Source: a virus
Length of the DNA: 36,948 nt
Virus record (IMG/VR): IMGVR_UViG_3300024335_000023
Span: 1 to 36,948 of that record
Reading direction: 5' to 3' (one strand)
The notes below the pieces were generated by a model. It saw only the letters and a program-made list of their open reading frames with translations. It searched no databases and was not told the origin of the DNA. Position 1 is the first letter of the stretch. Each line of letters begins with the position of its first letter. Shown here piece after piece: positions 20,239-28,944 of this stretch. Both the position numbers and the translations under genes were made by a program.

Positions 20239-20387
20239 GGAGCGACCCATTTAGGATGAACTTGGTCACTTTGGCAGACCGTTTGCACAAGACGATTGCC
20301 GAGATTGAGGAAATCACTCTTTCAGAGTATAATGAGTGGGTCGCATATTTTGGCTTAATTGAGGAACGGCAACACAATGGCAAATGA
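20235..20387 (+). CDS. Tail assembly chaperone frameshift extension (gpT-like)
   Basis: This segment, read after the -1 slip, adds 50 residues, including MNLVTLADRLHKTIAEIEEI and SEYNEWVAYFGLIEERQH. The EW.AYF.L..ER pattern is typical of the second reading frame of tail chaperone genes in many phages. An ATG at 20256 in the same frame could also be used. The stop overlaps the tape measure start by 11 bp. Confidence 0.8.
   Translation, partial: LRSDPFRMNLVTLADRLHKTIAEIEEITLSEYNEWVAYFGLIEERQHNGK
20305..20333 (+). promoter_or_regulatory. Promoter-like sequence before tape measure
   Basis: TTGAGG (20305-20310), 17 bp, TATAAT (20328-20333), a perfect -10 with a 4 of 6 -35, lies 44 bp before the tape measure start. 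It is inside chaperone coding sequence, where codons for SEYNEW happen to spell TATAAT, so coincidence is possible. Confidence 0.35.
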
Positions 20388-22224
20388 GATCAACATTGTA
20401 GTGTCGGCTCAGGTTGGCGATGCGACCAAAGGCTTGATGCAGGTTCAGCAACAAGTTCAGCGCGTTGACCGCCAGATTAAGAACTCCACAAAGGTTCTTT
20501 CCTCTAACGCCAATCAATACAACCGCAACGCTGTGGCTACAAACAAGTGGGCCAAGGGCGCGCTTCAACAAGCGGGTTATCAGGTCGGTGACTTTGCGGT
20601 TCAGTTGAGTGGTGGCCAGAACGCGCTTCAGGCTTTCGGTCAACAGGGTTCGCAGCTTCTTGGTATCTTCGGCCCTGTTGGCGCTGTTCTTGGCGCGGGT
20701 GTGGCAATCTTCGCCGCGTTCGGTGTGGCTGTTCAGCGGTCTGGTGCAGAAGTCTCTGAGATGGGAAAGGCGCTTGGTGTTTTACAGGAGCCGCTTTCTC
20801 AAGTTGCAGGTGCGGTTAAAGGTCTGACATCCTCGTTTGGCTCTGCGTTCCCGACGCTTGTCCAAAACATCGACACGGCATTGATTGCGGTTGGCTTGTT
20901 CGCAGGGTTGACGGTGGCAAAGATGGTGCCGTCTATGCTCGCGGCATCTGGGGCCAGCACGATTTTGTCCTCTGCCATGATGACTGTTCGCGCTTCAATT
21001 CTGGCGGCTTCACTATCAGCCGGAAAGTTTACCTTTGGCATGGTTGCGTTAAGGTCTGCTGCTTTGCTGACTGGCGCTGCGTTCAAAGCCGTAGGCGCAA
21101 TTCTTATGAGGTTTCTGCCCATAGCCGTTCTTGTGGGGCTGGCGAAAATGGTTGAATTATTCATGCGGCTTATGAAGGGTGCCGGGGGATTTGGTGAGGC
21201 AATGCAACTTCTAGGTGAGTTGTTTTCATCTGTTTTAAGAGGAATGTTGACGGCTGCAACATATCTGCCTGATGGAATGAAAGCTGTTTGGGAGACAATA
21301 AAGGCTGGCTTTATGGGAACAATCTTGTTTCTGCAAAAGTCATGGGCTGACTTCCTGCATAGCGTATCTCGCTCCGTAAATGAGATGCCCGGTGTTCCTG
21401 ATTTTGTTAAGCAGTTTTTAGGGACTGAAGCCATTATGGCTGGGTCAAAAGTTTACGAACTTGAGGCTGCCGTAAATTCTCTCAAAGAATCTGCCTCTGA
21501 TATGCGCGGAGACGCTTTGTCAGGGATAATTGCGTCATTTGACGGCACTAAAGAGGCTTACGATAAGATAAAGCAAGCCATCAAAGACGGCACCGAGGAA
21601 GTGACTATTTTCGGTGACGCTACAGAAAATGCGGCGATAAAGGGGGCTAATGCCCTGAAGGATCAGCTTACTCCCGCTATGAAGCAAGCTATTGCTGTAG
21701 GCGACATGGTTGGCAACTCTATGGAGAACGCCATGATGTCTATCGTTGACGGCACCAAGTCGGTGAAAGATGCCTTCAAGTCTATGGCGTCTGAAATCAT
21801 CAAGGAGTTGTATCGCATCTTCGTGGTCAAGAAGATCACGGGCATGATTTCTAGCTTCATCGCTGACCCCGCTATGTTTGGGGGGCTAGGCGGCACATCT
21901 CCTGTCAACGGAAGCGTGATGCCTACAATGCGGCCTTCTGGCGTTCGTGCTATGGGCGGACAGGTCACGGGCAACAAGGCGTATATGGTTGGAGAGCGTG
22001 GGCCTGAGATGATCGTGCCTAGCCGGAACTCTCATGTTGTTCCTAACAACCAAATGGGCGGCGGCGGCGTCACAGTGGTGCAAAACATCAACGTCAGCAC
22101 GGGCGTGCAGCAAACCGTCCGCACCGAGATTAGGACGCTCATGCCGCAGATCGCGGACGCGGCCAAGGCGGCTGTCGCTGATGCCAAGCTGCGCGGCGGC
22201 TCATACGGAAGGTCTTTTGCATAA
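20377..22224 (+). CDS. Tape measure protein
   Basis: The product has 615 residues from the ATG at 20377. An N-terminal coiled coil (LMQVQQQVQRVDRQIKNSTK) is followed by YQVGDFAVQLSGGQNALQAF and hydrophobic stretches around residues 93-120 (GIFGPVGAVLGAGVAIFAAF) and about 240-255, then helical charged segments. Its C-terminal part (MGGQVTGNKAYMVGERGPEM then IVPSRNSHVVPNN) is typical of tape measure proteins. It sets tail length and is ejected at infection. By eye, the middle (about 21120-21680) is AT-richer than the rest. Confidence 0.93.
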   Translation: MANEINIVVSAQVGDATKGLMQVQQQVQRVDRQIKNSTKVLSSNANQYNRNAVATNKWAKGALQQAGYQVGDFAVQLSGGQNALQAFGQQGSQLLGIFGPVGAVLGAGVAIFAAFGVAVQRSGAEVSEMGKALGVLQEPLSQVAGAVKGLTSSFGSAFPTLVQNIDTALIAVGLFAGLTVAKMVPSMLAASGASTILSSAMMTVRASILAASLSAGKFTFGMVALRSAALLTGAAFKAVGAILMRFLPIAVLVGLAKMVELFMRLMKGAGGFGEAMQLLGELFSSVLRGMLTAATYLPDGMKAVWETIKAGFMGTILFLQKSWADFLHSVSRSVNEMPGVPDFVKQFLGTEAIMAGSKVYELEAAVNSLKESASDMRGDALSGIIASFDGTKEAYDKIKQAIKDGTEEVTIFGDATENAAIKGANALKDQLTPAMKQAIAVGDMVGNSMENAMMSIVDGTKSVKDAFKSMASEIIKELYRIFVVKKITGMISSFIADPAMFGGLGGTSPVNGSVMPTMRPSGVRAMGGQVTGNKAYMVGERGPEMIVPSRNSHVVPNNQMGGGGVTVVQNINVSTGVQQTVRTEIRTLMPQIADAAKAAVADAKLRGGSYGRSFA

Positions 22225-22823
22225 TGGCTATCACCTACCCCCTTTCGCTGCCGACAGTTGCAGGAATACGATCTGTTGAGTTCAGGGCGTCAAATGCGGT
22301 GGCATATAGCGCATCGCCGTTCACGTTCTCTGGTCAGGCGCACAAGTATCCCGGTCAGATGTGGATTGCGGACATAACCCTGCCCCCAATGAACAACAGG
22401 GCCGATGCAGAAGAGTGGAACGCCTTTCTGCTGTCTCTCAACGGTCAGGCTGGCACGTTTCTTCTGGGCGATCCGAATGGCACGGCATTGATGGGCACCG
22501 CATCAGCCTGCACGATCACGGGTGACGCTGGATCAAACACTGTCAGCGCAACGGTCCCCAATGGTGAAACGCTCTTGCCGGGTGACTACATCCAGCTTGG
22601 CACAGGGGCGGCGTCACGCTTGCATAAGGTCACGCAGACCTACACGGGGACGGGATCGGCGGCTGATCTTGAGATTTGGCCGTCACTGCGCACGGCGGCA
22701 TCGAGCGTTTCGGCTACGCTTTCGGACTGCAAGGGTGTATTCCGGCTTTCCAGCAATGAAACCGGCTGGGCGGCTGACATCCAGCAATACTCCATCACCT
22801 TTGGCGCACGCGAGGCGATATGA
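22224..22823 (+). CDS. Distal tail / minor tail protein
   Basis: The product has 199 residues, beginning MAITYPLSLPTVAGIRSVEF. It contains SPFTFSGQAHKYPGQMWIAD, PPMNNRADAEEWNAFLLSLN and GTFLLGDPNG, then a variable beta part, and ends IQQYSITFGAREAI. The first half has the pattern of distal tail proteins that form the ring at the tail end, where the tape measure exits. Its position directly after the tape measure fits. Overlap with both neighbours (one and four bases) shows tight coupling. Confidence 0.75.
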   Translation: MAITYPLSLPTVAGIRSVEFRASNAVAYSASPFTFSGQAHKYPGQMWIADITLPPMNNRADAEEWNAFLLSLNGQAGTFLLGDPNGTALMGTASACTITGDAGSNTVSATVPNGETLLPGDYIQLGTGAASRLHKVTQTYTGTGSAADLEIWPSLRTAASSVSATLSDCKGVFRLSSNETGWAADIQQYSITFGAREAI

Positions 22824-23422
22824 GCATTATTCCCACAGAGCTTGCCACGGCATTGGCGCAGGGCACGGTTCAGCCGTTCTACGCTGTTGAGTTCCTGCTA
22901 GACGACACTAGCGGCACGCGGGCTGACCAAGCGGGCTATGTGGGCAACCGTGCGATCCGCCTGTGGTCTGGCTATGGCGAGCGGACGATTGACGGAGACA
23001 CCTATCTTGGCTCGGGCGATCTGATGACGATTGGCGACGTTGAGACGGTCGCGGACATGTCGGCACCTGCCATGAATATCACGCTCAGTGGGATGCCGGG
23101 CGACATTGTCAGCTTGGCGCTGCAAGAGCCGTATCAGCGCCGCGACTGCCGAATTTACTTCGGGGCGATTATCAACGCGGCGGGCGATCATTCTGTGTTC
23201 ACGGCCTATGTTGGCGAACTGAACAAGATGACCATTCAGGACGAGGCCGAAAGCGGCACAATCAACGTCCTGATTGACAGCAAGATGGTTGAGGCACAGA
23301 AGTCCAGCAATCGCCGTTACACCAGCGAAAGCCAGAAATCGCGCTACAGCGACGACACGTTTTTTGACTATGTGGCGCTAATTCAGGATGCGGAGATCGT
23401 ATGGGGCCGGAAAAGCGCTTAA
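22820..23422 (+). CDS. Tail hub protein, DUF2163-like
   Basis: The product has 200 residues. Key segments are TELATALAQGTVQPFYAVEF, GNRAIRLWSGYGERTIDGDT, YLGSGDLMTIGDVETVADMS, MPGDIVSLALQEPYQRRDCR, and the closing strand SGTINVLIDSKM. This resembles the DUF2163-type hub protein encoded before the NlpC/P60 peptidase in alphaproteobacterial phages and gene transfer agents. It probably forms the tail hub between distal ring and tip. Confidence 0.75.
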   Translation: MSIIPTELATALAQGTVQPFYAVEFLLDDTSGTRADQAGYVGNRAIRLWSGYGERTIDGDTYLGSGDLMTIGDVETVADMSAPAMNITLSGMPGDIVSLALQEPYQRRDCRIYFGAIINAAGDHSVFTAYVGELNKMTIQDEAESGTINVLIDSKMVEAQKSSNRRYTSESQKSRYSDDTFFDYVALIQDAEIVWGRKSA

Positions 23423-23820
23423 GCGCCTATCTCAAGGCCGTCAGGGACGTTCCCTTTGCGTGGGGCACACATGACTGCCTGACGTTCACGAATGAAGCGT
23501 GGCGGGCGATGTACGGTCACGGATGGGCTGATGACTGGATAGGGCGTTATATGCTAGAAACGCCATATGGAACGCGGCTGATGCGCCGGGAACAGCTTCG
23601 GGCGGAGTTCGGTCACTTTTCGTTTGATGCTGCGGTGGATGAAAAGCTGACGCGCGTGACGCATGTGCCTCCGCGTGGTGCGCTTGTGGCGACGGACAAG
23701 GTTCGGCGCTGGGCTATTGGCTACGGGCTGGGCATCTGCGTTGGGTCTAAGTGCGCGTTTCTATCTGACAAGGGTGTGATATACTCGCCCGTAACCAGCA
23801 TTGCGAGGGCTTGGGTATGA
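23401..23820 (+). CDS. NlpC/P60-like tail peptidase (DUF6950 type)
   Basis: The product has 139 residues. PFAWGTHDCLTFTNEAWRAM places Cys26 as the likely nucleophile of an NlpC/P60-like cysteine peptidase, as in the small tail-associated family DUF6950. VPPRGALVAT and GICVGSKCAFLSDKGVI match the later strands. In related tails this enzyme cuts cell wall peptides during DNA entry. It overlaps the hub gene by 22 bp and has GGAG just upstream of the ATG. Confidence 0.8.
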   Translation: MGPEKRLSAYLKAVRDVPFAWGTHDCLTFTNEAWRAMYGHGWADDWIGRYMLETPYGTRLMRREQLRAEFGHFSFDAAVDEKLTRVTHVPPRGALVATDKVRRWAIGYGLGICVGSKCAFLSDKGVIYSPVTSIARAWV

Positions 23821-26627
23821 CACCGTTGAGAAAGCAGCTATTCGGCACAACGATGATTGTGCGCGACCCGGTGACGATTGGCGTAGCGCTTGGGGCGTCC
23901 GCCACAACGGGCGTTGTTATTGGTGGTACTCTTGTTGCAAGTTACGCTGCTATTGTAGGATATATCGCCACCACGCTTGTCACATCATGGGCGATGTCTG
24001 CGCTCGCACCTAAGCCTGACTTTTCTACGTCTGGCACAAGCGGGCTGCTCGTCAATGGCCGCGATCCTGCGGCACCTCACGACTTTGTTTACGGTCAGGC
24101 GCGTAAAGGCGGGGCGATCACCTATTACGAGTCCACCGGGACAAACAACAAGTTCCTGCACCAAGTGCTTGTCTTGGCCGGGCACGAGGTTGAGGAGATC
24201 GGTGACATCTACATCAACGATGAGGTGGTCACGCTTGATGTTGACGGCTTTGTCACTGGCGACAAGTGGAAGTCCAAGATCAGGATCAATAAGCACCTTG
24301 GCGATCAAACGACCGCCGACGCTGATCTTCTGGCTGAGAGCAACCAGATCACGGGCAGCTTTGTCGGTAACGGCATTGCCTATCTGTACATTCGGTTCGA
24401 ATATGACCAAGAGGTTTTTGCCAATGGCCTTCCTCTGATCACTGCCGTAGTGAAGGGCAAGAAGGTCTATGACCCCCGCAGCGATACGACCGCATACAGC
24501 GCCAACGCGGCCCTGTGCGTGCGTGACTATCTCACGGCGGCCTATGGCCTCAAAAGCACAGACATTGACGACACGGCGTTCTCTGTGGCCGCCAACGTGT
24601 GCGATGAGGCTGTTGCGCTTGATGGTGGCGGGACAGAGCCTCGCTACACCATGAACGGCGTTCTGACGGCCAACACAAAGCATAGCGACATCTTGAGTCG
24701 GATGATGACGGCCTGCGCTGGCACGCTGTTCTGGGGTGGCGGTAAGTGGCAGCTAGTTGCGGCTGACTATACCGCACCAACCAAGGTTCTGACGCTGGAC
24801 GATCTGCGCAGCGGGATCAATCTCGACACGCGGACCAACCTGCGCGACCAGTTCAACGCGGTGCAGGGTGTATTCAACAACGCCGAGGCGCGGTGGATCA
24901 CGGCAGACTATCCCCCGTTCAAGTCGGCGGCCTTTGTGGCTGAGGATGGCGGCGAGGAAACAACGCTTGACCTAGAGTTACCTTTGACTACCAGCGCGGC
25001 GACTGCGCAGCGGATTGCTAAGCTGACGCTGTTCCGTGGGCGAGAGCAGATGACGCTCACGGCTGACTTCGGCATGAACGCGCTCGATGTTGAGGTGGGC
25101 GAGATCATTGCCCTGACGATTGACCGCTACGGCTGGGATGAAAAAGAGTTTGAGGTCGTCGGCTGGAAGTTCGGCCCCAACCAAGACGCAGGCGATCTGC
25201 GCGTAACCCTGACGCTGCGGGAAACGTCTGAGGCGGCCTTTGACTGGAACGCTGAGGAAAAGGCAATCATATCGAACAACAGCAACCTGCCATCTGCATT
25301 AGATGCGCCAGAGGTCGGCCTTTCTCTGGACTCTGAGTTGCGCGTGGCCAACGAGCAAGTGGTCGGTGCCTTAATAATGAACGTCACATCATCAAGCCCG
25401 TTTGTTTCAAGGTTTGAGGTTCAGTTCAGAAAAAGCGGTGACACAGAGTGGACTGTTGCTGGCCAAGCCTCTGGCAACCGTTTTGAGGCTATTGGCGTTT
25501 CTGACGGCTTTTTTGATGTGCGCGCAAGGGCAATCACAAACCTTGGTGTGCGTGGCGATTTCAATACAATCACTGACTTTTATGCCTCTCTGTTTGGGCC
25601 AGCGCCGGAGTCTGTCACAAATTTTGCTGCCAATGTAGTCGGAAACACCCTTCATTTAAGCTGGGAGCCAGTGAGCGATCTGGACCTCTCCCACTACAAG
25701 GTCAGGTACTCCCCTGAAACAAGCGGCGCATCATATCAAAACGCCATTGATGTTTTGAAGAAAATCAGCAGGCCCGCTAACAGCATTACAATGCCAGCAA
25801 AGGTTGGGACGTACTTTATCAAGGCAGTTGATAAGCTCGGAACGCCTTCTGAGTCCTCCTCTTCTATTGTTGTTCTCACCAATACGGCTGATGTTGAATC
25901 ACTCAACGTGGTTGAGACTCAAGTTGAGCATCCATCGTTCCTTGGCAGCAGAACTAAGGTGGCGCGGGTAGCAGCGGAAGGTGGGGGCTTCTACATCACC
26001 CTTGATGCTGGTGAGTTGAGCGGAGTTTACGAATTTGAAGATTACGTTGACTTGGGCCACAAATATATAAGCCGAGTTCAATCTGAAGTGCGTATTTCGC
26101 TTATTGACTATGTGAACGACTTTGACTCTGCCACTGGGCTATTTGATGCCCGCGAGGGTGATTTTGATGGCGACCCATCTCAGTTCGATACCATAAGCGC
26201 TAGAACTCAAGTCAGCTTTACTGATGATGATCCATCGGGGACACCAGCTTGGTCGGATTGGCAGGACTTTTTTGTAACAGACATTTCAGCTCGCGCGCTT
26301 CGGTTTAGGGCAGTTCTTGAGTCAATAAGCACTGCAAACGCCCCAAAGATTGATCAATTAAGTGTCGAAGTTGATATGCCTGACCGCGTTGAGAGTGAAG
26401 ACGACATCACCTACACTGGTAGCCACGTTGTGACATTCCCATCTGCATTTAACGCGCCTCCTTCCATTGGGATTGCTGCGTCATTGGCAGATGGGGACCG
26501 TTATGTTATTAGTGGGAAAAGCCGGACAGGTTTTACAATCACGACCTACACCGGAGCTTCTGTAAGCACCAACGCTGTCACTTTTGATTATGTGGCAAAA
26601 GGATATGGCAAGGAACTGAGCGCATGA
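23817..26627 (+). CDS. Tail tip / host-specificity protein (J-like)
   Basis: The product has 936 residues from the ATG at 23817, overlapping the previous TGA. An N-terminal hydrophobic stretch (GVALGASATTGVVIGGTLVA and onward) is typical of tip proteins in phages and gene transfer agents. The central part has the J-like fold (VNGRDPAAPHDFVYGQARKG, GHEVEEIGDIYINDEVV, LVAADYTAPTKVLTLDDLRS, GEIIALTIDRYGWDEKEFEV). A fibronectin type III domain lies near residues 600-690 (VTNFAANVVGNTLHLSWEPV). The C-terminal third is beta-rich and AT-richer, as expected for the variable host-contact part. Confidence 0.9.
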   Translation: MTPLRKQLFGTTMIVRDPVTIGVALGASATTGVVIGGTLVASYAAIVGYIATTLVTSWAMSALAPKPDFSTSGTSGLLVNGRDPAAPHDFVYGQARKGGAITYYESTGTNNKFLHQVLVLAGHEVEEIGDIYINDEVVTLDVDGFVTGDKWKSKIRINKHLGDQTTADADLLAESNQITGSFVGNGIAYLYIRFEYDQEVFANGLPLITAVVKGKKVYDPRSDTTAYSANAALCVRDYLTAAYGLKSTDIDDTAFSVAANVCDEAVALDGGGTEPRYTMNGVLTANTKHSDILSRMMTACAGTLFWGGGKWQLVAADYTAPTKVLTLDDLRSGINLDTRTNLRDQFNAVQGVFNNAEARWITADYPPFKSAAFVAEDGGEETTLDLELPLTTSAATAQRIAKLTLFRGREQMTLTADFGMNALDVEVGEIIALTIDRYGWDEKEFEVVGWKFGPNQDAGDLRVTLTLRETSEAAFDWNAEEKAIISNNSNLPSALDAPEVGLSLDSELRVANEQVVGALIMNVTSSSPFVSRFEVQFRKSGDTEWTVAGQASGNRFEAIGVSDGFFDVRARAITNLGVRGDFNTITDFYASLFGPAPESVTNFAANVVGNTLHLSWEPVSDLDLSHYKVRYSPETSGASYQNAIDVLKKISRPANSITMPAKVGTYFIKAVDKLGTPSESSSSIVVLTNTADVESLNVVETQVEHPSFLGSRTKVARVAAEGGGFYITLDAGELSGVYEFEDYVDLGHKYISRVQSEVRISLIDYVNDFDSATGLFDAREGDFDGDPSQFDTISARTQVSFTDDDPSGTPAWSDWQDFFVTDISARALRFRAVLESISTANAPKIDQLSVEVDMPDRVESEDDITYTGSHVVTFPSAFNAPPSIGIAASLADGDRYVISGKSRTGFTITTYTGASVSTNAVTFDYVAKGYGKELSA

Positions 26628-28111
26628 GCCAAAATGACTTTAACCTAGCGAACCAAGGCTTCCCGACGATGCGGTCGGACATGAACTCTGCCTTTCAAGC
26701 GCTAGCTTCCAACTCAAGCGGTGCTACGGCCCCATCCATCACATACGCTTATCAGTGGTGGTATGACACGGGCACAAATATCCTGAAGATGCGAAACTCC
26801 AACAATGATGCGTGGATTTCGATTTCATTTTTTGACCAAACCGCTGATGCGTTTCGCATCCTTGACGACACTCAGGTTGTAAATACTTCTGGCACCCAGA
26901 CAGGTTTGATCGGGGATCAGGCAACAGCTACTTGGGAGACCGGCACCGGCACAACAGAAAGCCTTGTGTCGCCCGCTAAGGTCAAGGCGGCGATTGATGC
27001 CTTGGCCTCTGGTGGTGGTTTTACTTACGATGCAGTGTCAGGTGCTACCCAAGACCTTGATGTAGGTTCCTTCAACTTCTTCGATGGCGGTACACCTACC
27101 ACCAACATTACAATAGCTTTTAGTAACGTCCCAACTGAAGCAAGGTGGACTTGGACTGCTGAGGCGAATACACTTTATCAGCCTTATGACGTTAATTACC
27201 TAACGTACTCAGGCACCAGTTTTCAGCTCTCTACGGTTGAGAGAGACGGCCTGTTTTTCAAATCTGACGGCACAGTAATGTATATCTTGAATAGAATAAG
27301 CGAGATTGTTGAGCAATACGACTTATCTACCGCTTGGGATATTACAACGGCTACAGCTAATGGTACTTACGCCATCCCTAGTCCATCTAATTGGATTGAA
27401 AGAGGCTTATTTTTTAAGTCCGATGGTACTAAAATGTACCTAGCCACCAATGAAAACATTCTCAACGCTCCTAGTCGAGTGTACGAGTACAACTTATCTA
27501 CTGCTTGGGATATTACAACGGCATCTTTCGATAGTTACCTATCAACATCAAACCAAGATGATTACCCTACAGGCTTAGCTTTTAAGACTGACGGCACTAT
27601 ATTTTATCTGCTCGGATCGCAAAATAAAACAGTGTACCAATATACACTGTCTACCGCTTGGGATATTTCAACAGCATCTTATGCTAGTAAATCTTATTCT
27701 GTAACAGCCCAAGAAACTTCACTTAAGTCTTTAGTGTTTAATGACGATGGCACTAAAATGTATGTCGCTGGTTCTGTTGAAGACACCGTATATGAATACG
27801 ATTTATCTACTGCTTGGGATGTTTCAACAACATCTTATAGTGGTTCATCACATGACTTTAATGTTAGCGGAGGCATCACAAGCCCAACTGGTATGTATTT
27901 TAAGCCTAACGGAGAGGAGCTTTTTGTTCTTTGCGGTAATACTGATGCTGTTTACAAATACGACACCGGTGAAAACTACACAATAACTGTGCCTGCCTCT
28001 GTTCAAAACCCACCAAGAGCTGCTCTCGGTAAATTAAATCGTATTACATACGACTTCTACACTGCCGATGGCGGTACTAACGTCTACCTTATCGGTGAGG
28101 AGGTCACCTAA
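26624..28111 (+). CDS. Tail fibre with beta-propeller-like repeats
   Basis: The product has 495 residues. Residues 1-125 match a common fibre N-terminus (MSQNDFNLANQGFPTMRSDM, QWWYDTGTNILKMRNS, SLVSPAKVKAAIDALA). Residues about 205-450 hold five units of 52-56 residues, each with an FKSDGTKMY-like strand, four of them followed by V.EYDLSTAWDISTAS. This is the look of a beta-propeller. The repeat DNA (about 27240-27990) is near 40 % GC by eye, well below the rest, suggesting acquisition or module exchange. A sugar- or protein-binding role at the host surface is likely. Confidence 0.85.
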   Translation: MSQNDFNLANQGFPTMRSDMNSAFQALASNSSGATAPSITYAYQWWYDTGTNILKMRNSNNDAWISISFFDQTADAFRILDDTQVVNTSGTQTGLIGDQATATWETGTGTTESLVSPAKVKAAIDALASGGGFTYDAVSGATQDLDVGSFNFFDGGTPTTNITIAFSNVPTEARWTWTAEANTLYQPYDVNYLTYSGTSFQLSTVERDGLFFKSDGTVMYILNRISEIVEQYDLSTAWDITTATANGTYAIPSPSNWIERGLFFKSDGTKMYLATNENILNAPSRVYEYNLSTAWDITTASFDSYLSTSNQDDYPTGLAFKTDGTIFYLLGSQNKTVYQYTLSTAWDISTASYASKSYSVTAQETSLKSLVFNDDGTKMYVAGSVEDTVYEYDLSTAWDVSTTSYSGSSHDFNVSGGITSPTGMYFKPNGEELFVLCGNTDAVYKYDTGENYTITVPASVQNPPRAALGKLNRITYDFYTADGGTNVYLIGEEVT

Positions 28112-28524
28112 TGGAACTTGTAAAAGTCATTGATGGGCAGCCTAAGCCCTACACCGAAGCCGCCTTCCGTGCCGACAACAAACACACAGTCTACGGCAAG
28201 GTCGTCTCTGCACGACACCTCAATGCGCAGGACGTATACCGGGTGCGGACACTTCCAAAGCCCTCAGAGTTAGGCAAGCGTGCTGTTCCTCAAGCATTGC
28301 CCACACAGGTCAACGGCGAGTGGGTGTTGGATTGGGACTTGGTTCCTCTCAGCGCTGACGATGCACGGGCGCTGCGTGATGACCTGCTAGTCCAATCTGA
28401 CTGGACACAGGTGTCCGACGCCCCAGTTGACCAATCGGCATGGGCAACCTACCGCCAAGCGCTGCGGGACGTTCCAGATCAGGCTGGCTTTCCGAGCGAA
28501 ATTGCTTGGCCAGTCCAGCCGTGA
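28111..28524 (+). CDS. Tail fibre assembly-type protein
   Basis: The product has 137 residues. The C-terminal third, ALRDDLLVQSDWTQVSDAPV followed by WATYRQALRDVPDQAGFP, is the signature of phage tail fibre assembly/chaperone-like proteins (XkdW or DUF4376 type). The N-terminal part (KVIDGQPKPYTEAAFRADNK) is a small beta domain. It starts at the last base of the fibre gene (TAATGG), and so probably helps fold the fibre at 26624. Confidence 0.8.
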   Translation: MELVKVIDGQPKPYTEAAFRADNKHTVYGKVVSARHLNAQDVYRVRTLPKPSELGKRAVPQALPTQVNGEWVLDWDLVPLSADDARALRDDLLVQSDWTQVSDAPVDQSAWATYRQALRDVPDQAGFPSEIAWPVQP

Positions 28525-28560
28525 TACACTGCGCGCTATACACAATCACAGGAGGCCGTT

Positions 28561-28932
28561 ATGGCTACACTAAATGATCGCGTGTTCGACAACGGCCTCA
28601 CCGTTCTTGACACCGAAGCGAACAAAATCGTCATCACCTCGCAAGAGGCTACAACCTTCACTGAAGCTAATGTGACCTACGCCCTTGGTGATAGCACGTC
28701 GCTTTCCATCGGCGCACCACAGGATCGCTCAGGCGGTGGCCGTGAGGTTGTCGTGGCGGCTATCACAGATGGCTCAGTGACAGGCACAGGCACCGCAACG
28801 CACTACGCTATTGTCGACACTGTAAACAGCCGCTTGCTGGCCACTAGCACGCTCACAGCGTCGCAGTCGGTAACATCGGGCAACACGTTCACGCTGTCGT
28901 CTGTCTCCATCGGCATCCCTGATCCAGCCTAA
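28561..28932 (+). CDS. Small virion protein, fibre region (123 aa)
   Basis: AGGAGG lies 8 nt before the ATG. The product begins MATLNDRVFDNGLTVLDTEA, is beta-rich and Thr/Ser/Gly-rich (RSGGGREVVVAAITDGSVTG) and ends VSIGIPDPA. Proteins of this type lie between fibre genes in many phages, probably as short structural connectors. A TACACT box with TG before it (28525-28530) might be a weak promoter upstream. Confidence 0.7.
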   Translation: MATLNDRVFDNGLTVLDTEANKIVITSQEATTFTEANVTYALGDSTSLSIGAPQDRSGGGREVVVAAITDGSVTGTGTATHYAIVDTVNSRLLATSTLTASQSVTSGNTFTLSSVSIGIPDPA

Positions 28933-28944
28933 GAGGTTCAACAG

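Noticed and set aside
28520-28535. Shared late promoter motif (TGnTAnnCT) at 23780, 28525 and 35660
   Set aside because: Only three loose matches, two overlap or abut coding sequence and spacing to the start differs, so chance similarity is more likely.
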